A stretch of 64,000 bases of DNA from positions 2,294,001 through 2,358,000 of the forward strand of contig NZ_CP084115.1 of the NCBI RefSeq assembly GCF_020217465.1. The letters are read 5' to 3'. The notes beneath the pieces were generated by a model, which did not search any database, had not been told where the DNA came from, and saw only the letters and a program-made list of their open reading frames with translations. Position 1 is the stretch's first letter, and each line of letters opens with the position of its first letter. Positions 27,200 to 36,513 of this stretch are shown here, one piece after another. The stretch is from Cobetia amphilecti (GTDB taxonomy: Bacteria > Pseudomonadota > Gammaproteobacteria > Pseudomonadales > Halomonadaceae). The translations under genes and the position numbers were made by a program.

Positions 27200-28249
27200 T
27201 CAGCGCGTCACGCAGCCCTGCAGGCATGCCTCGCCTTCCAGCTGAACTGTGACATGCGAGATGTCATGGCCGTCGCGCAGATAGGCCTGGACGCGCTCCA
27301 GCACATCGCCGGGTACGCTGGTGGCGGCCACGACGACATGCAGGCTGGCAATCGGCGACTGAGGCGTCAGCCCCCAGAGATGCAGGTCATGTACGCTCTC
27401 CACGCCCTCAAGCGCCAGAACGCCTGCCTGGATATCGGCGTGATCGAGCTGCTCCGGCGTGCCTTCCAGCAAGGTGTGCGCCGAACGCTTCACCAACGAC
27501 CAGGCACCGCGCAATATCAGCACCGCCGCGAGCACTGACAACAGCGGGTCAGCCTGATTCCAGCCGGTGGTCATGATGATCAGCGAGGCGACGATGGCCG
27601 CCACCGAGCCGAGCAGGTCCCCCATCACGTGCAGTACCGCGCCGCGTAGATTGAGGTTGTCCTGATCGCCTTGATGCAGGATACGAAATGCCGCGATATT
27701 GACGACAAGTCCGAGCACGGCGATCGCCAGCATCGGCCCCGCCAGTACTTCGGAGGGCAGCCAGAGCCGCTTGATGGCGGCCACCACGATCGCCGCCCCG
27801 ATCACCAGCAGGGTCAGGCCATTGACGAACGCGGCCAGCACCTGAAAGCGTGCATAGCCGAAGGTCAGCTTGCGGGTCGCCGCCCGATGCCCGAGGCGAA
27901 ACGCGCCCCAGGCCAATGCCAGCGACACGGTATCACTGAGCATGTGCCCGGCATCCGCCAAGAGGGCCAGTGAGCCCGCGACCAGCCCGCCGACCACCTC
28001 CGCCAGCATGAAGCCGCCCGTCAGATACATGGCCAGCTTGACGCGTCGCTCGCTGTCGGCGGTCACCTCAGGCGCATGATCATGCTGGTGCCCGTGTGAA
28101 TGATCATGTGAGTGGCTGTGCGAATGCCCGTGTGAATGCTCATGTGAGTGCCTGCCTGAAGGGTCGGAGCCATGAGAATGATCGTGTGCGTGCTGCCCGG
28201 AAGACTCATGCGAGGGATCGCGAACCTCATCTTGTGGTGTCGATGCCAT
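27200..28249 (-). CDS. Zinc/cadmium cation diffusion facilitator (CzcD/ZitB type) with His-rich N-terminus
   Basis: Inner-membrane zinc/proton antiporter, 349 residues. The first about 60 residues hold more than 18 His in HSHEHSHGHSHSH-type repeats, a cytosolic metal-collecting arm. Six TM helices follow; TM2 has LLADAGHMLSD (HxxxD) and TM5 has HVMGDLLGS (HxxxD), the zinc site. The C-terminal cytosolic domain (VHDLHLWGLTPQ) is complete. GGAGGTTGA before the ATG gives a sure start. This differs from the soft-metal CDF at 5916 in both metal site and ends, so the two transporters probably serve different metals. Confidence 0.96.
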   Translation of the reverse strand: MASTPQDEVRDPSHESSGQHAHDHSHGSDPSGRHSHEHSHGHSHSHSHDHSHGHQHDHAPEVTADSERRVKLAMYLTGGFMLAEVVGGLVAGSLALLADAGHMLSDTVSLALAWGAFRLGHRAATRKLTFGYARFQVLAAFVNGLTLLVIGAAIVVAAIKRLWLPSEVLAGPMLAIAVLGLVVNIAAFRILHQGDQDNLNLRGAVLHVMGDLLGSVAAIVASLIIMTTGWNQADPLLSVLAAVLILRGAWSLVKRSAHTLLEGTPEQLDHADIQAGVLALEGVESVHDLHLWGLTPQSPIASLHVVVAATSVPGDVLERVQAYLRDGHDISHVTVQLEGEACLQGCVTR

Positions 28250-28438
28250 TCAACCTCCGGCCATCTAATGAAAAAAGAAACGTGTCTGCATGATGCGCAG
28301 CGTAACGTCGAAAGTCGCGCGGCTTTCAAGACGCATTGGCGGATTTTCGCGTTCCGATAAAGGCCAGCAGCCACTTCACCAGCTTGATAGGATAGTTATC
28401 ACTTGCGAAGCAACGAATAAAGGATTCCCGCCCTCCCC

Positions 28439-29368
28439 ATGAGCCTCTCCTCCGAGACGACCCCCTCCCGCTCGCCTTTCAAGGCCGATCTGCTGCTCCT
28501 GCTGGTCACCATCATCGCCGCCGCAGGCTGGATCTTCTCCAAGGAGGCGATGGCCGGCATGCCCCCTCTGCTGTTCATCGGCAGTCGCTTCCTGCTTGCG
28601 GGGCTCATTCTGGCCATCTTCGATGCGCGCTCACTGGGCCAACTGTCCACCGCGCGCAAGCTGCGCGCAAGCGGCGTCGGTGTCCTGTTCGGGGGTGCCA
28701 TGGCCTGCTGGTCGCTAGGGGTCGCACTATCTGATCAACTGGGCGTGATCGCCTTCATCAACAGCTTCGGCATCCTGATGGTGCCGGTACTCGCGCGACT
28801 GTTGTTCAAGGACAGGCCGCCGATGAGCACCTGGATCGCACTGCCCACCGCCCTGCTCGGTTTCGCCCTGCTCGGCATGGGCCAGCCCGGCGCGACCGAT
28901 GGCTTCACCATCGAGCCCGCCCAGTGGCTCATCTTCGGCGCCGCCTGCCTGTTCGCACTGGTGTTCAACTTCAATTCACGCCTGGTGCGCAATATCCCGG
29001 CTCTGCCGCTGACGGCCATCCAGCTGATGACCACCGGCGTCACCTGCCTGATACTCTCGGCGCTCAGCGAGAGCTGGCCCGCCGGCATCAGTCTCGACAT
29101 CCTGAGCTGGTTCCTGGCCAGTACCCTGATCGCCAGCACGCTGCGTTTCTTCCTGCAGATCTACGCACAGGGCCTGACCACGCCCAGCCACGCCTCGGTC
29201 ATCCTGATGCTGGAAGCGGTCTGGGCCGCCCTGATGTCGGCCGCCTGGTTCGGTGAGCGCATGACCCTGATCCAGATGACCGGCTGCGGCCTCATCTTCA
29301 CCGCCCTGTTGATCAATCGCTGGCAATGGATCTCACGCCTGTGCCGTCAGCGGCGGGCTGCCTCGTGA
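28439..29368 (+). CDS. EamA/DMT-family drug/metabolite transporter
   Basis: Inner-membrane transporter with two EamA repeats, 309 residues and about ten TM helices. The landmark first-repeat segment GWIFSKEAMAGMPPLLFIGS and second-repeat TTPSHASVILMLEAVWAAL are typical (last two helices include EAVWAALMSAAWFGE). Divergent from the zinc CDF. Substrate unknown; relatives export amino acids or metabolites. Confidence 0.9.
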   Translation: MSLSSETTPSRSPFKADLLLLLVTIIAAAGWIFSKEAMAGMPPLLFIGSRFLLAGLILAIFDARSLGQLSTARKLRASGVGVLFGGAMACWSLGVALSDQLGVIAFINSFGILMVPVLARLLFKDRPPMSTWIALPTALLGFALLGMGQPGATDGFTIEPAQWLIFGAACLFALVFNFNSRLVRNIPALPLTAIQLMTTGVTCLILSALSESWPAGISLDILSWFLASTLIASTLRFFLQIYAQGLTTPSHASVILMLEAVWAALMSAAWFGERMTLIQMTGCGLIFTALLINRWQWISRLCRQRRAAS

Positions 29369-29463
29369 GAAAAGCGTCCTGACTTGAGTGTCAAGCATGT
29401 CGCCACCATGTCTGACGCTTGAGCGTTCGACTTCCCGCCCCATTCTCTGCCACCGGAGCCACC

Positions 29464-30570
29464 ATGATCCCCACGCTACTCGGCGTACTGACGCTGCTGA
29501 TGGCAGCCTTCACCCTGCTGCCACTGACGCGTATTCGCCATTGGTCGGTACGCATCATGGATTTCCCCCGTCTGCAGCTGGCCGCATTGTGGGCGATGTT
29601 GTTGATCGCCGACCTCGCGGTGTCCGAGCTTGCCTTCGGGCTCAGGGTGTCACTGGCCGTGATCGCCGTGGCCGGTCTTGTCTATCAGGCACACTGGATC
29701 GTGCCCTATACCCGCCTCTTTCCCTGCGAGTCCGCGCGCACCAGACAGCATGACCGGCAGCGCCAGGTCCGTCTGCTCACCGCCAACGTCCTGACCAGCA
29801 ACCACGACAGTGACAAGCTGCTGGCCATCATCGAACGCGAACAGCCCGACGTGCTGGTGACGCTGGAATCCGATGACTGGTGGCAGCAGCGACTCGACGT
29901 GCTCGAGGCGGATAGCGAGCAATACGGCTATACGCATACCCTCAAATGCCCGCTGGACAACCTCTACGGCATGCATGTCTATTCGCGCCTGCCACTGCAT
30001 GACGCCAGCATCGACTTCCTGGTCGAAGAGGATGTGCCGTCGATGCATGCGCAACTGGAACTGGCCAGCGGTGACCGCGTGCGAGTGCACTTCCTGCATC
30101 CGGCGCCGCCCAGCCCGACCGAGAATGACGAGTCATCCGAGCGGGATGCCGAACTGATCATCGTGGCGCGCAGCGTCGCCGACAGCCAGCAGCCGGTGAT
30201 CGTGACCGGTGACCTCAACGACGTGGCCTGGTCTCGCACCACGCGCCTGTTCCGCAAGCTGTCCGGCCTACTGGACCCCCGCGTCGGCCGTGGCATGTTC
30301 AATACCTTCCACGCCAACATTCCCCTGCTGCGCTGGCCGCTGGATCACCTCTTCCATAGCGAGCACTTCAGTGTGGTGCGCGTGGCGCGCATGGAAGCCT
30401 TCGGCTCCGATCACTTCCCGCTGCTCACCGAACTGGCACTGACACCTGCCCAGGACACCGGCGAGACGCTCGATGCCCCGGAGCCGGACGCCGACGACCA
30501 GGCCGAGGCCAGCGAGACCGCCAACGATGAGAATGTCAGCCAGCAGGACGTGCCGAAGCCGGGGCACTGA
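29464..30570 (+). CDS. Membrane-anchored endonuclease/exonuclease/phosphatase-family protein
   Basis: EEP-superfamily hydrolase of 368 residues. Three N-terminal TM helices (about 3-20, 35-55, 60-80) anchor a catalytic domain containing LLTANVLTSN, Glu in VTLESDDW, TGDLNDVAWSRTT and the closing GSDHFPLLTEL, which are the metal and catalytic motifs of the family. The tail from about 335 is acidic and Pro/Glu rich. Relatives act on phosphodiesters of lipids or nucleic acids outside the cell; the substrate is not evident. CGGAG precedes the ATG at 29464; the frame goes back to 29419. Confidence 0.9.
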   Translation: MIPTLLGVLTLLMAAFTLLPLTRIRHWSVRIMDFPRLQLAALWAMLLIADLAVSELAFGLRVSLAVIAVAGLVYQAHWIVPYTRLFPCESARTRQHDRQRQVRLLTANVLTSNHDSDKLLAIIEREQPDVLVTLESDDWWQQRLDVLEADSEQYGYTHTLKCPLDNLYGMHVYSRLPLHDASIDFLVEEDVPSMHAQLELASGDRVRVHFLHPAPPSPTENDESSERDAELIIVARSVADSQQPVIVTGDLNDVAWSRTTRLFRKLSGLLDPRVGRGMFNTFHANIPLLRWPLDHLFHSEHFSVVRVARMEAFGSDHFPLLTELALTPAQDTGETLDAPEPDADDQAEASETANDENVSQQDVPKPGH

Positions 30571-30657
30571 GCACGACATGCCTGAGGTGGCATTTGGCTG
30601 AATTCTCCAAAAGGTCTCAGACTGGCTGATGAGGGTTGAGCCATACGGGAGGCAGGC

Positions 30658-31422
30658 ATGCGAGGACTGGACTGGCTGGGCACGCGGCTGGCGCGTCATC
30701 TTACGGCGCCGGGCAAGCTGCCGGCGCATCGCTCCACGTCATCACCGGAAAAGCTGGCTGCCACCCTGCGGCGCGGCGATGTCCTGCTGGTCGAGGGCTC
30801 CTCGCGTATCAGCACCGCCATTCGCTACCTCACCCAGTCGACCTGGTCTCACGCTGCGCTCTGCGTGCGCACGCCACTGGACAGCAGAGGTCACCCGGTC
30901 AGGGGCGACTGCCTGCTGGAAGCGGACGTTACCGCTGGGGTGCGCCGCGTACCCCTCAACCATTACTGGCATCAGCACACGCGTATCTGCCGCCCAGTCG
31001 GACTCACGGAGGAGGAGATCAGCGCATTGATCGCCCACGCCGAGGCGCGCCTGGGCCATCAATATGACCTGCGCAACATCGTCGATCTGGCTCGCTATCT
31101 GATTCGTACGCCGCCGGTGCCAAGCCGCTATCGGCGCCGCATGCTGGCACTGGGCAGCGGCGACCCGACCCGCGCGATCTGCTCATCGCTGATCGCCGAG
31201 GCCTTCCAGGCCGTGCGCTACCCCATCCTGCCAGACAGTGACGTCCTGCCCTCCAGCGACCCGGCATGCCTGCACTGCTATGAGGAGTTACTGCATATCC
31301 GCCATCACAGCCTGTTTGCGCCCTGCGACTTCGATATCTCGCCCTACTTCGACATCATCAAGCCGACCCTATGCGCCGGATTCGATCCCCATCGCCTGCA
31401 GTGGAGCGAACCGCCCGCCTGA
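30658..31422 (+). CDS. YiiX-like NlpC/P60-superfamily cysteine hydrolase
   Basis: Protein of 254 residues resembling the permuted NlpC/P60 (YiiX/YebB-like) papain-fold amidases. The catalytic His would be in WSHAALCV, the Cys in RAICSSLIAEAF, and Asp/Glu in DCLLEAD; RRGDVLLVEG at about 38-47 is the usual permuted-family start of the domain. No signal peptide is seen, so cytosolic or membrane-associated. It overlaps at the 3' end with the open frame of the next gene. CGGGAGGCAGGC is a strong ribosome site. Substrate unknown (peptidoglycan peptide or lipid). Confidence 0.85.
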   Translation: MRGLDWLGTRLARHLTAPGKLPAHRSTSSPEKLAATLRRGDVLLVEGSSRISTAIRYLTQSTWSHAALCVRTPLDSRGHPVRGDCLLEADVTAGVRRVPLNHYWHQHTRICRPVGLTEEEISALIAHAEARLGHQYDLRNIVDLARYLIRTPPVPSRYRRRMLALGSGDPTRAICSSLIAEAFQAVRYPILPDSDVLPSSDPACLHCYEELLHIRHHSLFAPCDFDISPYFDIIKPTLCAGFDPHRLQWSEPPA

Positions 31423-31529
31423 TCTGGTATGCTGCGCGCCATCCGCGGCCTTGCTGGCCGGCACCTGTGCATCAGCTCTCCTGTGCCGCCTGCTGCCCTC
31501 TGACACTCTTCACGACCGGAACCACGCCC

Positions 31530-32030
31530 GTGACCAATAACGACATCATCCGTCGCCTGCGCTACGCGCTGAATCTCTCCGACACCGACATGATCAACAC
31601 CTTCGCTGCCGCGGACCACGAGGTCTCACGCGCCCAGATCAGCGATTGGCTCAAGCGCGATGATGATGAGGCTCAGCAGCGCATCAAGGACATCGACCTG
31701 GCCAGGTTCCTCAATGGCCTGATCAACGTGCGTCGTGGCAAGCGCGAAGGCGCCCAGCCGGCGCCTGAAAAGCGTCTCGACAACAACGTGATTCTGCGCA
31801 AGCTCAAGATTGCCTTCGAGCTCAAGGATGACGACATGCTAGAGCTGCTGGCACTGGCCGGTTTCGAGCTGATCACCAAGTCCGAGCTGTCTGCCTTCTT
31901 CCGCAAGCCCGACCATCGCCACTACCGCGAGTGCAAGGACCAGATCCTGCGCAATCTGCTCAAGGGCATCGAACTGCACCATCGTCGCCATGACCCCGAG
32001 ACCGAGCAGCACGCCGTCGATCCGGCCTGA
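31530..32030 (+). CDS. yehS: DUF1456 (YehS-family) protein
   Basis: Small soluble protein of 166 residues with two copies of the DUF1456 helical repeat: NNDIIRRLRYALNLSDTDMI near the N terminus and NNVILRKLKIAFELKDDDML at about residues 83-102, each followed by an ISDWLK or LSAFFRK segment. E. coli YehS belongs to this family, whose function is unknown. I take a GTG start at 31530 because homology begins directly after it; the frame runs back to 31371 into the previous gene without homology. A very strong bidirectional hairpin ends it at 32052-32090. Confidence 0.92.
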   Translation: MTNNDIIRRLRYALNLSDTDMINTFAAADHEVSRAQISDWLKRDDDEAQQRIKDIDLARFLNGLINVRRGKREGAQPAPEKRLDNNVILRKLKIAFELKDDDMLELLALAGFELITKSELSAFFRKPDHRHYRECKDQILRNLLKGIELHHRRHDPETEQHAVDPA

Positions 32031-32051
32031 TCAGGCATTGATATGCTCTCA

Positions 32052-32090
32052 ACAACAACGCCGCCCCGGATTCCGGGGCGGCGTTGTTGT
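32052..32090. terminator. Bidirectional terminator yehS/arsR
   Basis: An 18-bp perfect stem with an ATT loop (arm ends AACAACGCCGCCCCGG), between convergent yehS and an ArsR-family gene. T-rich GTTGTTGT tails on both sides. Confidence 0.9.
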
Positions 32091-32119
32091 ATGACGGCAA
32101 TGGAGGCACCAGCGGCAGC

Positions 32120-32464
32120 TCAGCATTCGCGGTTGGGACGCCCATCCATGGTGGCCAGGCGCGCCAGCAACGGCGCCATGCGGTGCTTGCTCCCTTCCGC
32201 AGCCGCGACCAGCACCGGCAATACCCAAGACGGAAGGTCAGGCATCAGACGATAATAGACCCATTGCCCCTGACGGCGATCCAGCAGCAGACCGCAATTG
32301 CGCAACTGGGCCAGATGGCGTGACACCTTGGGCTGCGACTCCTGCAACACGTAGGTCATCTCGCATACGCAAAGCTCGCCTTCTGCATGGACAAGCAACA
32401 TCAGCACAAGGCGTGTATCGTCGCTGAGGCATTTGAAAAGACGTGTGGGGGTCAGAAGAGACAA
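32120..32464 (-). CDS. Orphan ArsR-family regulator
   Basis: Winged-helix repressor of the ArsR/SmtB family, 114 residues from a TTG start at 32464 (AGGTGGA 8 nt upstream). The metal-sensing box reads ELCVCEMTYVL, the ELCVC signature of arsenite-sensing ArsR; the recognition helix is QPKVSRHLAQLRNCGLL. The C-terminal YYRLMPDLPSWVLPVL closely parallels the ArsR at 50604-51008, a paralogue next to arsJ. No arsenic gene lies next to this copy, so it is either an orphan regulator or one that acts in trans. The frame extends to 32557 with poor composition. Confidence 0.88.
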   Translation of the reverse strand: MSLLTPTRLFKCLSDDTRLVLMLLVHAEGELCVCEMTYVLQESQPKVSRHLAQLRNCGLLLDRRQGQWVYYRLMPDLPSWVLPVLVAAAEGSKHRMAPLLARLATMDGRPNREC

Positions 32465-32861
32465 TGCAGAATTCCACCTGATTAAATGATGTGAGCGTGC
32501 CGCCAACCACAGCTGCAAGCGAGTGCGAATTTCGTTCAAGGCGCGCCCACAGGACACGGCAGTAGCCTCATTGCACGGGCCTTCGATATCCCTGCAAGCC
32601 AGCTCATCGGTCTGGTCATCCCACTGGCGGCATTGCTGCGTCGCCTTTTGACACCTCGCGATGGCGGTATCGAAGGGTTGCGACCGGTAGCGATCGAATC
32701 GCTTGCCAAGCCTGAATCATCGCCCCCCTCCCGCGCGTGCAAGAGGGTCCAGCAGCACATGCTGTTGCGAGGCACCATTTGCTCGCCACTCGAGAGCTCT
32801 TTCCAAGAGCTGCCTGCAACAACCCGAGATCCGGTCAGCAGCTAGCGGCTAGCAACTCTCG
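32465..32861. other. 397-bp gap with a possible coding remnant
   Basis: No intact gene. A plus-strand frame from about 32540 to 32845 reads GAPTGHGSSLIARAFDIPAS and continues as a hydrophobic then Pro/Ser-rich sequence without a start, suggestive of a decayed membrane-protein end but not recognisable. Confidence 0.35.
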
Positions 32862-33725
32862 CTAGTCATCATCGCCCTCTTCGGCGCTCTTCTGGCGCGC
32901 CTTGCGCTCCTGCTCTTCTTCCATGGCCGCCATGATGTTCTCGAGCAGCGCATCCACGTCCGGCGCTTCGGCGTCGTCCTCATGAAGGCCTGTCAGCTCG
33001 ACATCCGGGTCCATGTCGCCGGCCTCGAACAATGCCCAGATCTCGTCGGCGTAGCGTGTCTGTGCCAGTTCAGGCGCGAACATCGCGTAGTAGGCGGTGA
33101 TATTGGCGACATCACGCGCCAACATACTCCTGGCATTATTATTGGCCGCAGCATCGACCGCCTGGGGCAGATCAATGATCACCGGGCCATAGTCATCGAC
33201 CAGCACATTGAACTCGGACAGATCACCATGCACCAAGCCGGCATGCAGCATGCGCACGATGTACTGCATCATCAGCGCATGGTCTTCCCGCGCTTGCTCG
33301 GCGGACATTGAGACATCATTCAGGCGCGGTGCCACATTGCCGTCGTCATCGGTGACCAGCTCCATCAGCAGCACGCCATCGAAGCAGCCGAACGGCTGCG
33401 GCACGCGCACACCGGCATCGGCCAGACGATACAGCGCATCAACCTCGGCATTCTGCCAGGCAGCCTCCTGCTGGTTGCGTCCGAAGCCAGAGCCCTTCTC
33501 CATCGCCCTTTGACGGCGACTGTTACGCACCTTGCGGCCTTCCTGATACAGCACAGCCTGCTTGAAGCTGCGCTGGGCAGCATCCTTGTAGACCTTGGCA
33601 CAGCGAATCTCTTCTCCGCAGCGCACGACATAAACCGAGGCTTCCTTGCCACTCATCAAGGGGCGGAGTACTTCATCGACCAGACCGTCATCTATGAGCG
33701 ACTGGATTCTCTTTGGCGTTTTCAT
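32862..33725 (-). CDS. RIO1-like atypical serine/threonine kinase (PA4780 family)
   Basis: Atypical protein kinase of 287 residues related to RIO1. Landmarks: GKEASVYVVRCG (nucleotide loop), CAKVYKDA (Lys), HGDLSEFNVLVDD (catalytic HxDxxxxN) and IIDLPQAVD (the DFG-equivalent Asp). It starts MKTPKRIQSLIDDG, as in the Pseudomonas PA4780 homologue; the upstream frame to 33785 is rejected. The acidic C-terminal tail (EEGDDD) is typical. Bacterial substrates are unclear; a role in ribosome or stress biology is inferred. Confidence 0.92.
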   Translation of the reverse strand: MKTPKRIQSLIDDGLVDEVLRPLMSGKEASVYVVRCGEEIRCAKVYKDAAQRSFKQAVLYQEGRKVRNSRRQRAMEKGSGFGRNQQEAAWQNAEVDALYRLADAGVRVPQPFGCFDGVLLMELVTDDDGNVAPRLNDVSMSAEQAREDHALMMQYIVRMLHAGLVHGDLSEFNVLVDDYGPVIIDLPQAVDAAANNNARSMLARDVANITAYYAMFAPELAQTRYADEIWALFEAGDMDPDVELTGLHEDDAEAPDVDALLENIMAAMEEEQERKARQKSAEEGDDD

Positions 33726-33796
33726 CGCGTTCTTATACGCGTTTTGCGATACATCGGGAATCACCCTGCAGCAATTTTGTGACATACCTTACGACA

Positions 33797-33829
33797 AAAC
33801 CCCCGCCAATGCGTCATTGGCGGGGGTTT
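33797..33829 (-). terminator. Rho-independent terminator of the alcohol dehydrogenase gene
   Basis: Stem AAACCCCCGCCAATG / CATTGGCGGGGGTTT with a 3-nt loop; on the minus strand followed by TTTTG, 45 nt after the stop codon at 33874. Confidence 0.9.
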
Positions 33830-33873
33830 CAGCATTCACTGACAGACTGCCTCGGCGGCAGCAGCGCCAGCGC

Positions 33874-34959
33874 TTATTGGGCGTTCTTGAGGCTCTGCAT
33901 GTCAATCACGAAACGATACTTGACCTTGCCTTCCTGCATGCGCTTCCAGGCATCATTGATGGTGTCGATGTCGATCATCTCGATATCGCAGCCAATGTCG
34001 TGCTCGGCGCAGTAGTCGAGCACTTCCTGGGTCTCCGGCATGCCACCGATCAACGAGCCCGCCAGTACACGGCGCTTCATGACCAGGTTGCCGCCCTGCA
34101 GCGCGGGATCCACTTCCTGCACCAGGCCGACGAGGATATGCGTGCCGTCGTACTTCAGGGTATTAAGGTAAGGGTTGAGATCATGCGGCACCGGCACCGT
34201 GTCGAGCAGGAAGTCGAAGGTTTCGGTGGCAGCTGCCATCTGCTCGTCATCCGTCGAGACGATCACATGATCGACACCATTCTCGCGCGCTTCCTCGACC
34301 TTGCTCTCGCTGCGGGTGAAGAGCGTCACTTCACAACCCATCGCCTTGGCGAACTTGATGCCCATGTGGCCCAGGCCGCCCATGCCGATCACCCCGACCT
34401 TGTCGCCGGACTTCACGCCATAGTGACGCAGCGGCGAATAGGTCGTGACACCCGCGCACAGCAGCGGCGCGGCCACAGCCGGGTCGAGTTTGTCCGGGAT
34501 GGAGACCACGAAGCGCTCGCTGACAACGATCTTATCAGAATAGCCGCCTTGGGTGAGACTGCCATCGTGACGGTCCGGACTGCCATAGGTCATGGTCATA
34601 CCGTCGAGGCAGTACTGCTCAAGCCCCTTCTGACAGGCACTGCACTCACGACAGGAATCCACCATGCAACCGACGCCGACCATGTCGCCCACTTTGTACT
34701 GACTAACGTCATCGCCCACTTGGGTCACCCGGCCCACGATCTCGTGCCCGGGCACCAGCGGATACTGAGAAAAGCCCCAGTCATTTCGCCCGACGTGCAG
34801 ATCCGAGTGACAGACTCCGCAGTAGAGAATCTCGATGGCTACGTCATCCGGGCGCGGCTGGCGACGCTCGAAGTTCCAAGGCGCCAGGTCTGCCGTTTCT
34901 GACGCCACGGCATAAGCGCGTGTCTGGCCGTTAAAATCACCATTGGAAGGGCTTGTCAT
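33874..34959 (-). CDS. Zinc-dependent NAD(P)-alcohol dehydrogenase (YahK/AdhC type)
   Basis: Medium-chain dehydrogenase, 361 residues. Catalytic zinc ligands: Cys in YCGVCHSDLH, His-Glu in PGHEIVG, Cys in APLLCAGVT. Structural zinc ligands: CRECSACQKGLEQYC. NADP-binding glycine motif GMGGLGHMGIKFA. The class (cinnamyl alcohol dehydrogenase-like, YahK) reduces a wide range of aldehydes with NADPH. AAGGAGAGACTCC precedes the ATG. Monocistronic with its own terminator. Confidence 0.94.
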   Translation of the reverse strand: MTSPSNGDFNGQTRAYAVASETADLAPWNFERRQPRPDDVAIEILYCGVCHSDLHVGRNDWGFSQYPLVPGHEIVGRVTQVGDDVSQYKVGDMVGVGCMVDSCRECSACQKGLEQYCLDGMTMTYGSPDRHDGSLTQGGYSDKIVVSERFVVSIPDKLDPAVAAPLLCAGVTTYSPLRHYGVKSGDKVGVIGMGGLGHMGIKFAKAMGCEVTLFTRSESKVEEARENGVDHVIVSTDDEQMAAATETFDFLLDTVPVPHDLNPYLNTLKYDGTHILVGLVQEVDPALQGGNLVMKRRVLAGSLIGGMPETQEVLDYCAEHDIGCDIEMIDIDTINDAWKRMQEGKVKYRFVIDMQSLKNAQ

Positions 34960-35289
34960 GGAGTCTCTCCTTGATTGGCTGAGCGACGGGCAGCCTGACC
35001 ATCAAAGATGATTCAGCGCCCGTAGAAGGATTCGCATGCCATGCGGCAATCGCGATCATGCCCACTGACTTCTTGTCGACAGCCCGACTTTTCAATGGCT
35101 TGGCTGCTCTGCATCACTGTGTTGGTCAGATCGCAACAGCGCCTCACCAAGCTGCGCGAGGCTTGCAGACACAAGGGAAAGCGACGCAAAACATCTTGCT
35201 TCTGATTCCAAATTGACGCCATCAAGCAGCAAAGTTGCCACTGTGTTATCATGCATCTTCACCCCTCACGTCTTGGAACGGAGTCCCGC
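34960..35289. other. Intergenic stretch between adh and the SutA-like gene
   Basis: Divergent promoter region with no gene I trust. It includes TTGACG at 35213-35218 and TATCAT at 35247-35252, too far apart to be one promoter. Confidence 0.5.
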
Positions 35290-35478
35290 ATGGCAAATAC
35301 TCGTACTGCTGCAAAGAAAAAAGCACCGGCTGCTGTCGAAACCTCAGCCTCGCTTGAAGCTCAGATGCAGGCCTTCCTGGACCGTGGTGGCAAGGTGGAT
35401 GTGATTGAATCCGGTGTCAGCGGCCAGGTCATTGGCGTCAAGCCGACCAAGCCGTCAAACCCTGCTGCCAAGAGCTGA
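35290..35478 (+). CDS. Small SutA-like protein
   Basis: A 62-residue basic protein from MANTRTAAKKKAPAAVET. The core LEAQMQAFLDRGGKVDVIESG resembles the conserved C-terminal segment of SutA from Pseudomonas (xMEEFLSRGGKVQEIEPNV), a small RNA-polymerase-associated factor made in slow growth, but the acidic N-terminal arm of SutA is replaced by a short basic one. The function as a polymerase-binding factor is inference. CGGAG precedes the ATG at 35290; the 13 upstream codons are rejected. Confidence 0.7.
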   Translation: MANTRTAAKKKAPAAVETSASLEAQMQAFLDRGGKVDVIESGVSGQVIGVKPTKPSNPAAKS

Positions 35479-35683
35479 GGCTTGCCCATCAAGCCTTGGT
35501 GCCCGAACGCGCTGCTCGCCTCACTCAATTGGCGTCTGCCATCGAGTCACTGACCGGTGAGAGCGTTGTTCATCGCTAGACCTCCAGCCGCTGCCCTGCA
35601 TCATCAGGTAGCGGCCGGCTTCTTTCTGGGAAGAGGAAAATCACCTCTTGCCTGCCCTTGCTCCTCCCGCCACGGCGACGCCC

Positions 35684-36241
35684 ATGCCAGCATCCTCTTC
35701 ACGCGACAGCTCTCTCGACTCCCGCCAGCACAGCGTGCATGGCTCTCGCGACGCGGATGGGGCACGCACACGCCTGGCCGTCTTCATTGATGTGCAGAAC
35801 ATCTACTACACCACCCACGACACCTTCGGTCGGCAGTTCGATTATCGTCGCCTGTGGGCAGAGCTCGAGCGCCTCGGCTCGATTCAGCATGCCTACGCCT
35901 ACGCGATCGACCGTGGCGACCCCAAGCAGCAGCAATTCCAGCAGCGCCTGCGCGAGATAGGCTTTGAGGTCAAACTCAAGCCCTTCATCCAGCGCGGCGA
36001 CGGCTCGGCCAAGGGCGACTGGGATGTCGGCATCACCATCGACGTGATGGAAGCCGCCCCCGAGGTCGATGAGATCATCCTCGCCTCCGGCGATGGCGAC
36101 TTCGCCCTGCTGCTGGACCATGTCGCCACCCGCCACGCCATCACCACCCGCGTCTATGGCGTCGAAGCCCTCACCGCCCTCGCCCTGATGAAAAGCGCCC
36201 ATCACTTCCGCGAAGTCGATGAAAGCCTGCTGATGCGCTGA
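35684..36241 (+). CDS. NYN/LabA-like PIN-fold protein
   Basis: Soluble protein of 185 residues with a NYN (PIN-like nuclease) domain, the LabA/DUF88 family. The landmark acidic residues are FIDVQNIYYT near the start, KGDWDVGITIDVM and SGDGDFALLLDH, as in PIN-type nucleases. The first ~25 residues are Ser/Arg rich and probably disordered. Start uncertain: an ATG at 35684 and a TTG at 35648 (GAAGAGG upstream) are both possible. Substrate unknown; relatives may act on RNA. Confidence 0.87.
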   Translation: MPASSSRDSSLDSRQHSVHGSRDADGARTRLAVFIDVQNIYYTTHDTFGRQFDYRRLWAELERLGSIQHAYAYAIDRGDPKQQQFQQRLREIGFEVKLKPFIQRGDGSAKGDWDVGITIDVMEAAPEVDEIILASGDGDFALLLDHVATRHAITTRVYGVEALTALALMKSAHHFREVDESLLMR

Positions 36242-36513
36242 AGTTTGCCAGGCGTTCATCTCCCTTTTGATCAGCTTGTTCTCTGTCATGTCAGCAACGG
36301 CCTGAGACGGGATTCCTGCACCAGACATGCTGAATGCCAAGGTGCCACAACATATTGACGGCGTCGGCCATATCCCATCGGTCATGTCGCATCGGACATT
36401 ACTGATGTCGCATTGAGCGTGATCGCCCTGTACCGCGTGCCGCAGGATGACGCAGGGAGCTGTGCGCTGCTAAAGCCACACCTCTTCCCGATTCCTCTCA
36501 TGCGGAGCAAGAC

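Noticed and set aside
28060-28200. Repeated CATGTG/CGTGTG pattern
   Set aside because: Result of repeated His codons in the His-rich arm of the zinc CDF protein.
32540-32845. Plus-strand hydrophobic frame in the gap between arsR and the RIO kinase gene
   Set aside because: No start codon with ribosome site and no recognisable family; kept only as a possible remnant.
35013-35252. Small minus-strand frame of 79 codons upstream of the SutA-like gene
   Set aside because: Composition and lack of homology; overlaps the promoter of a better-supported gene.
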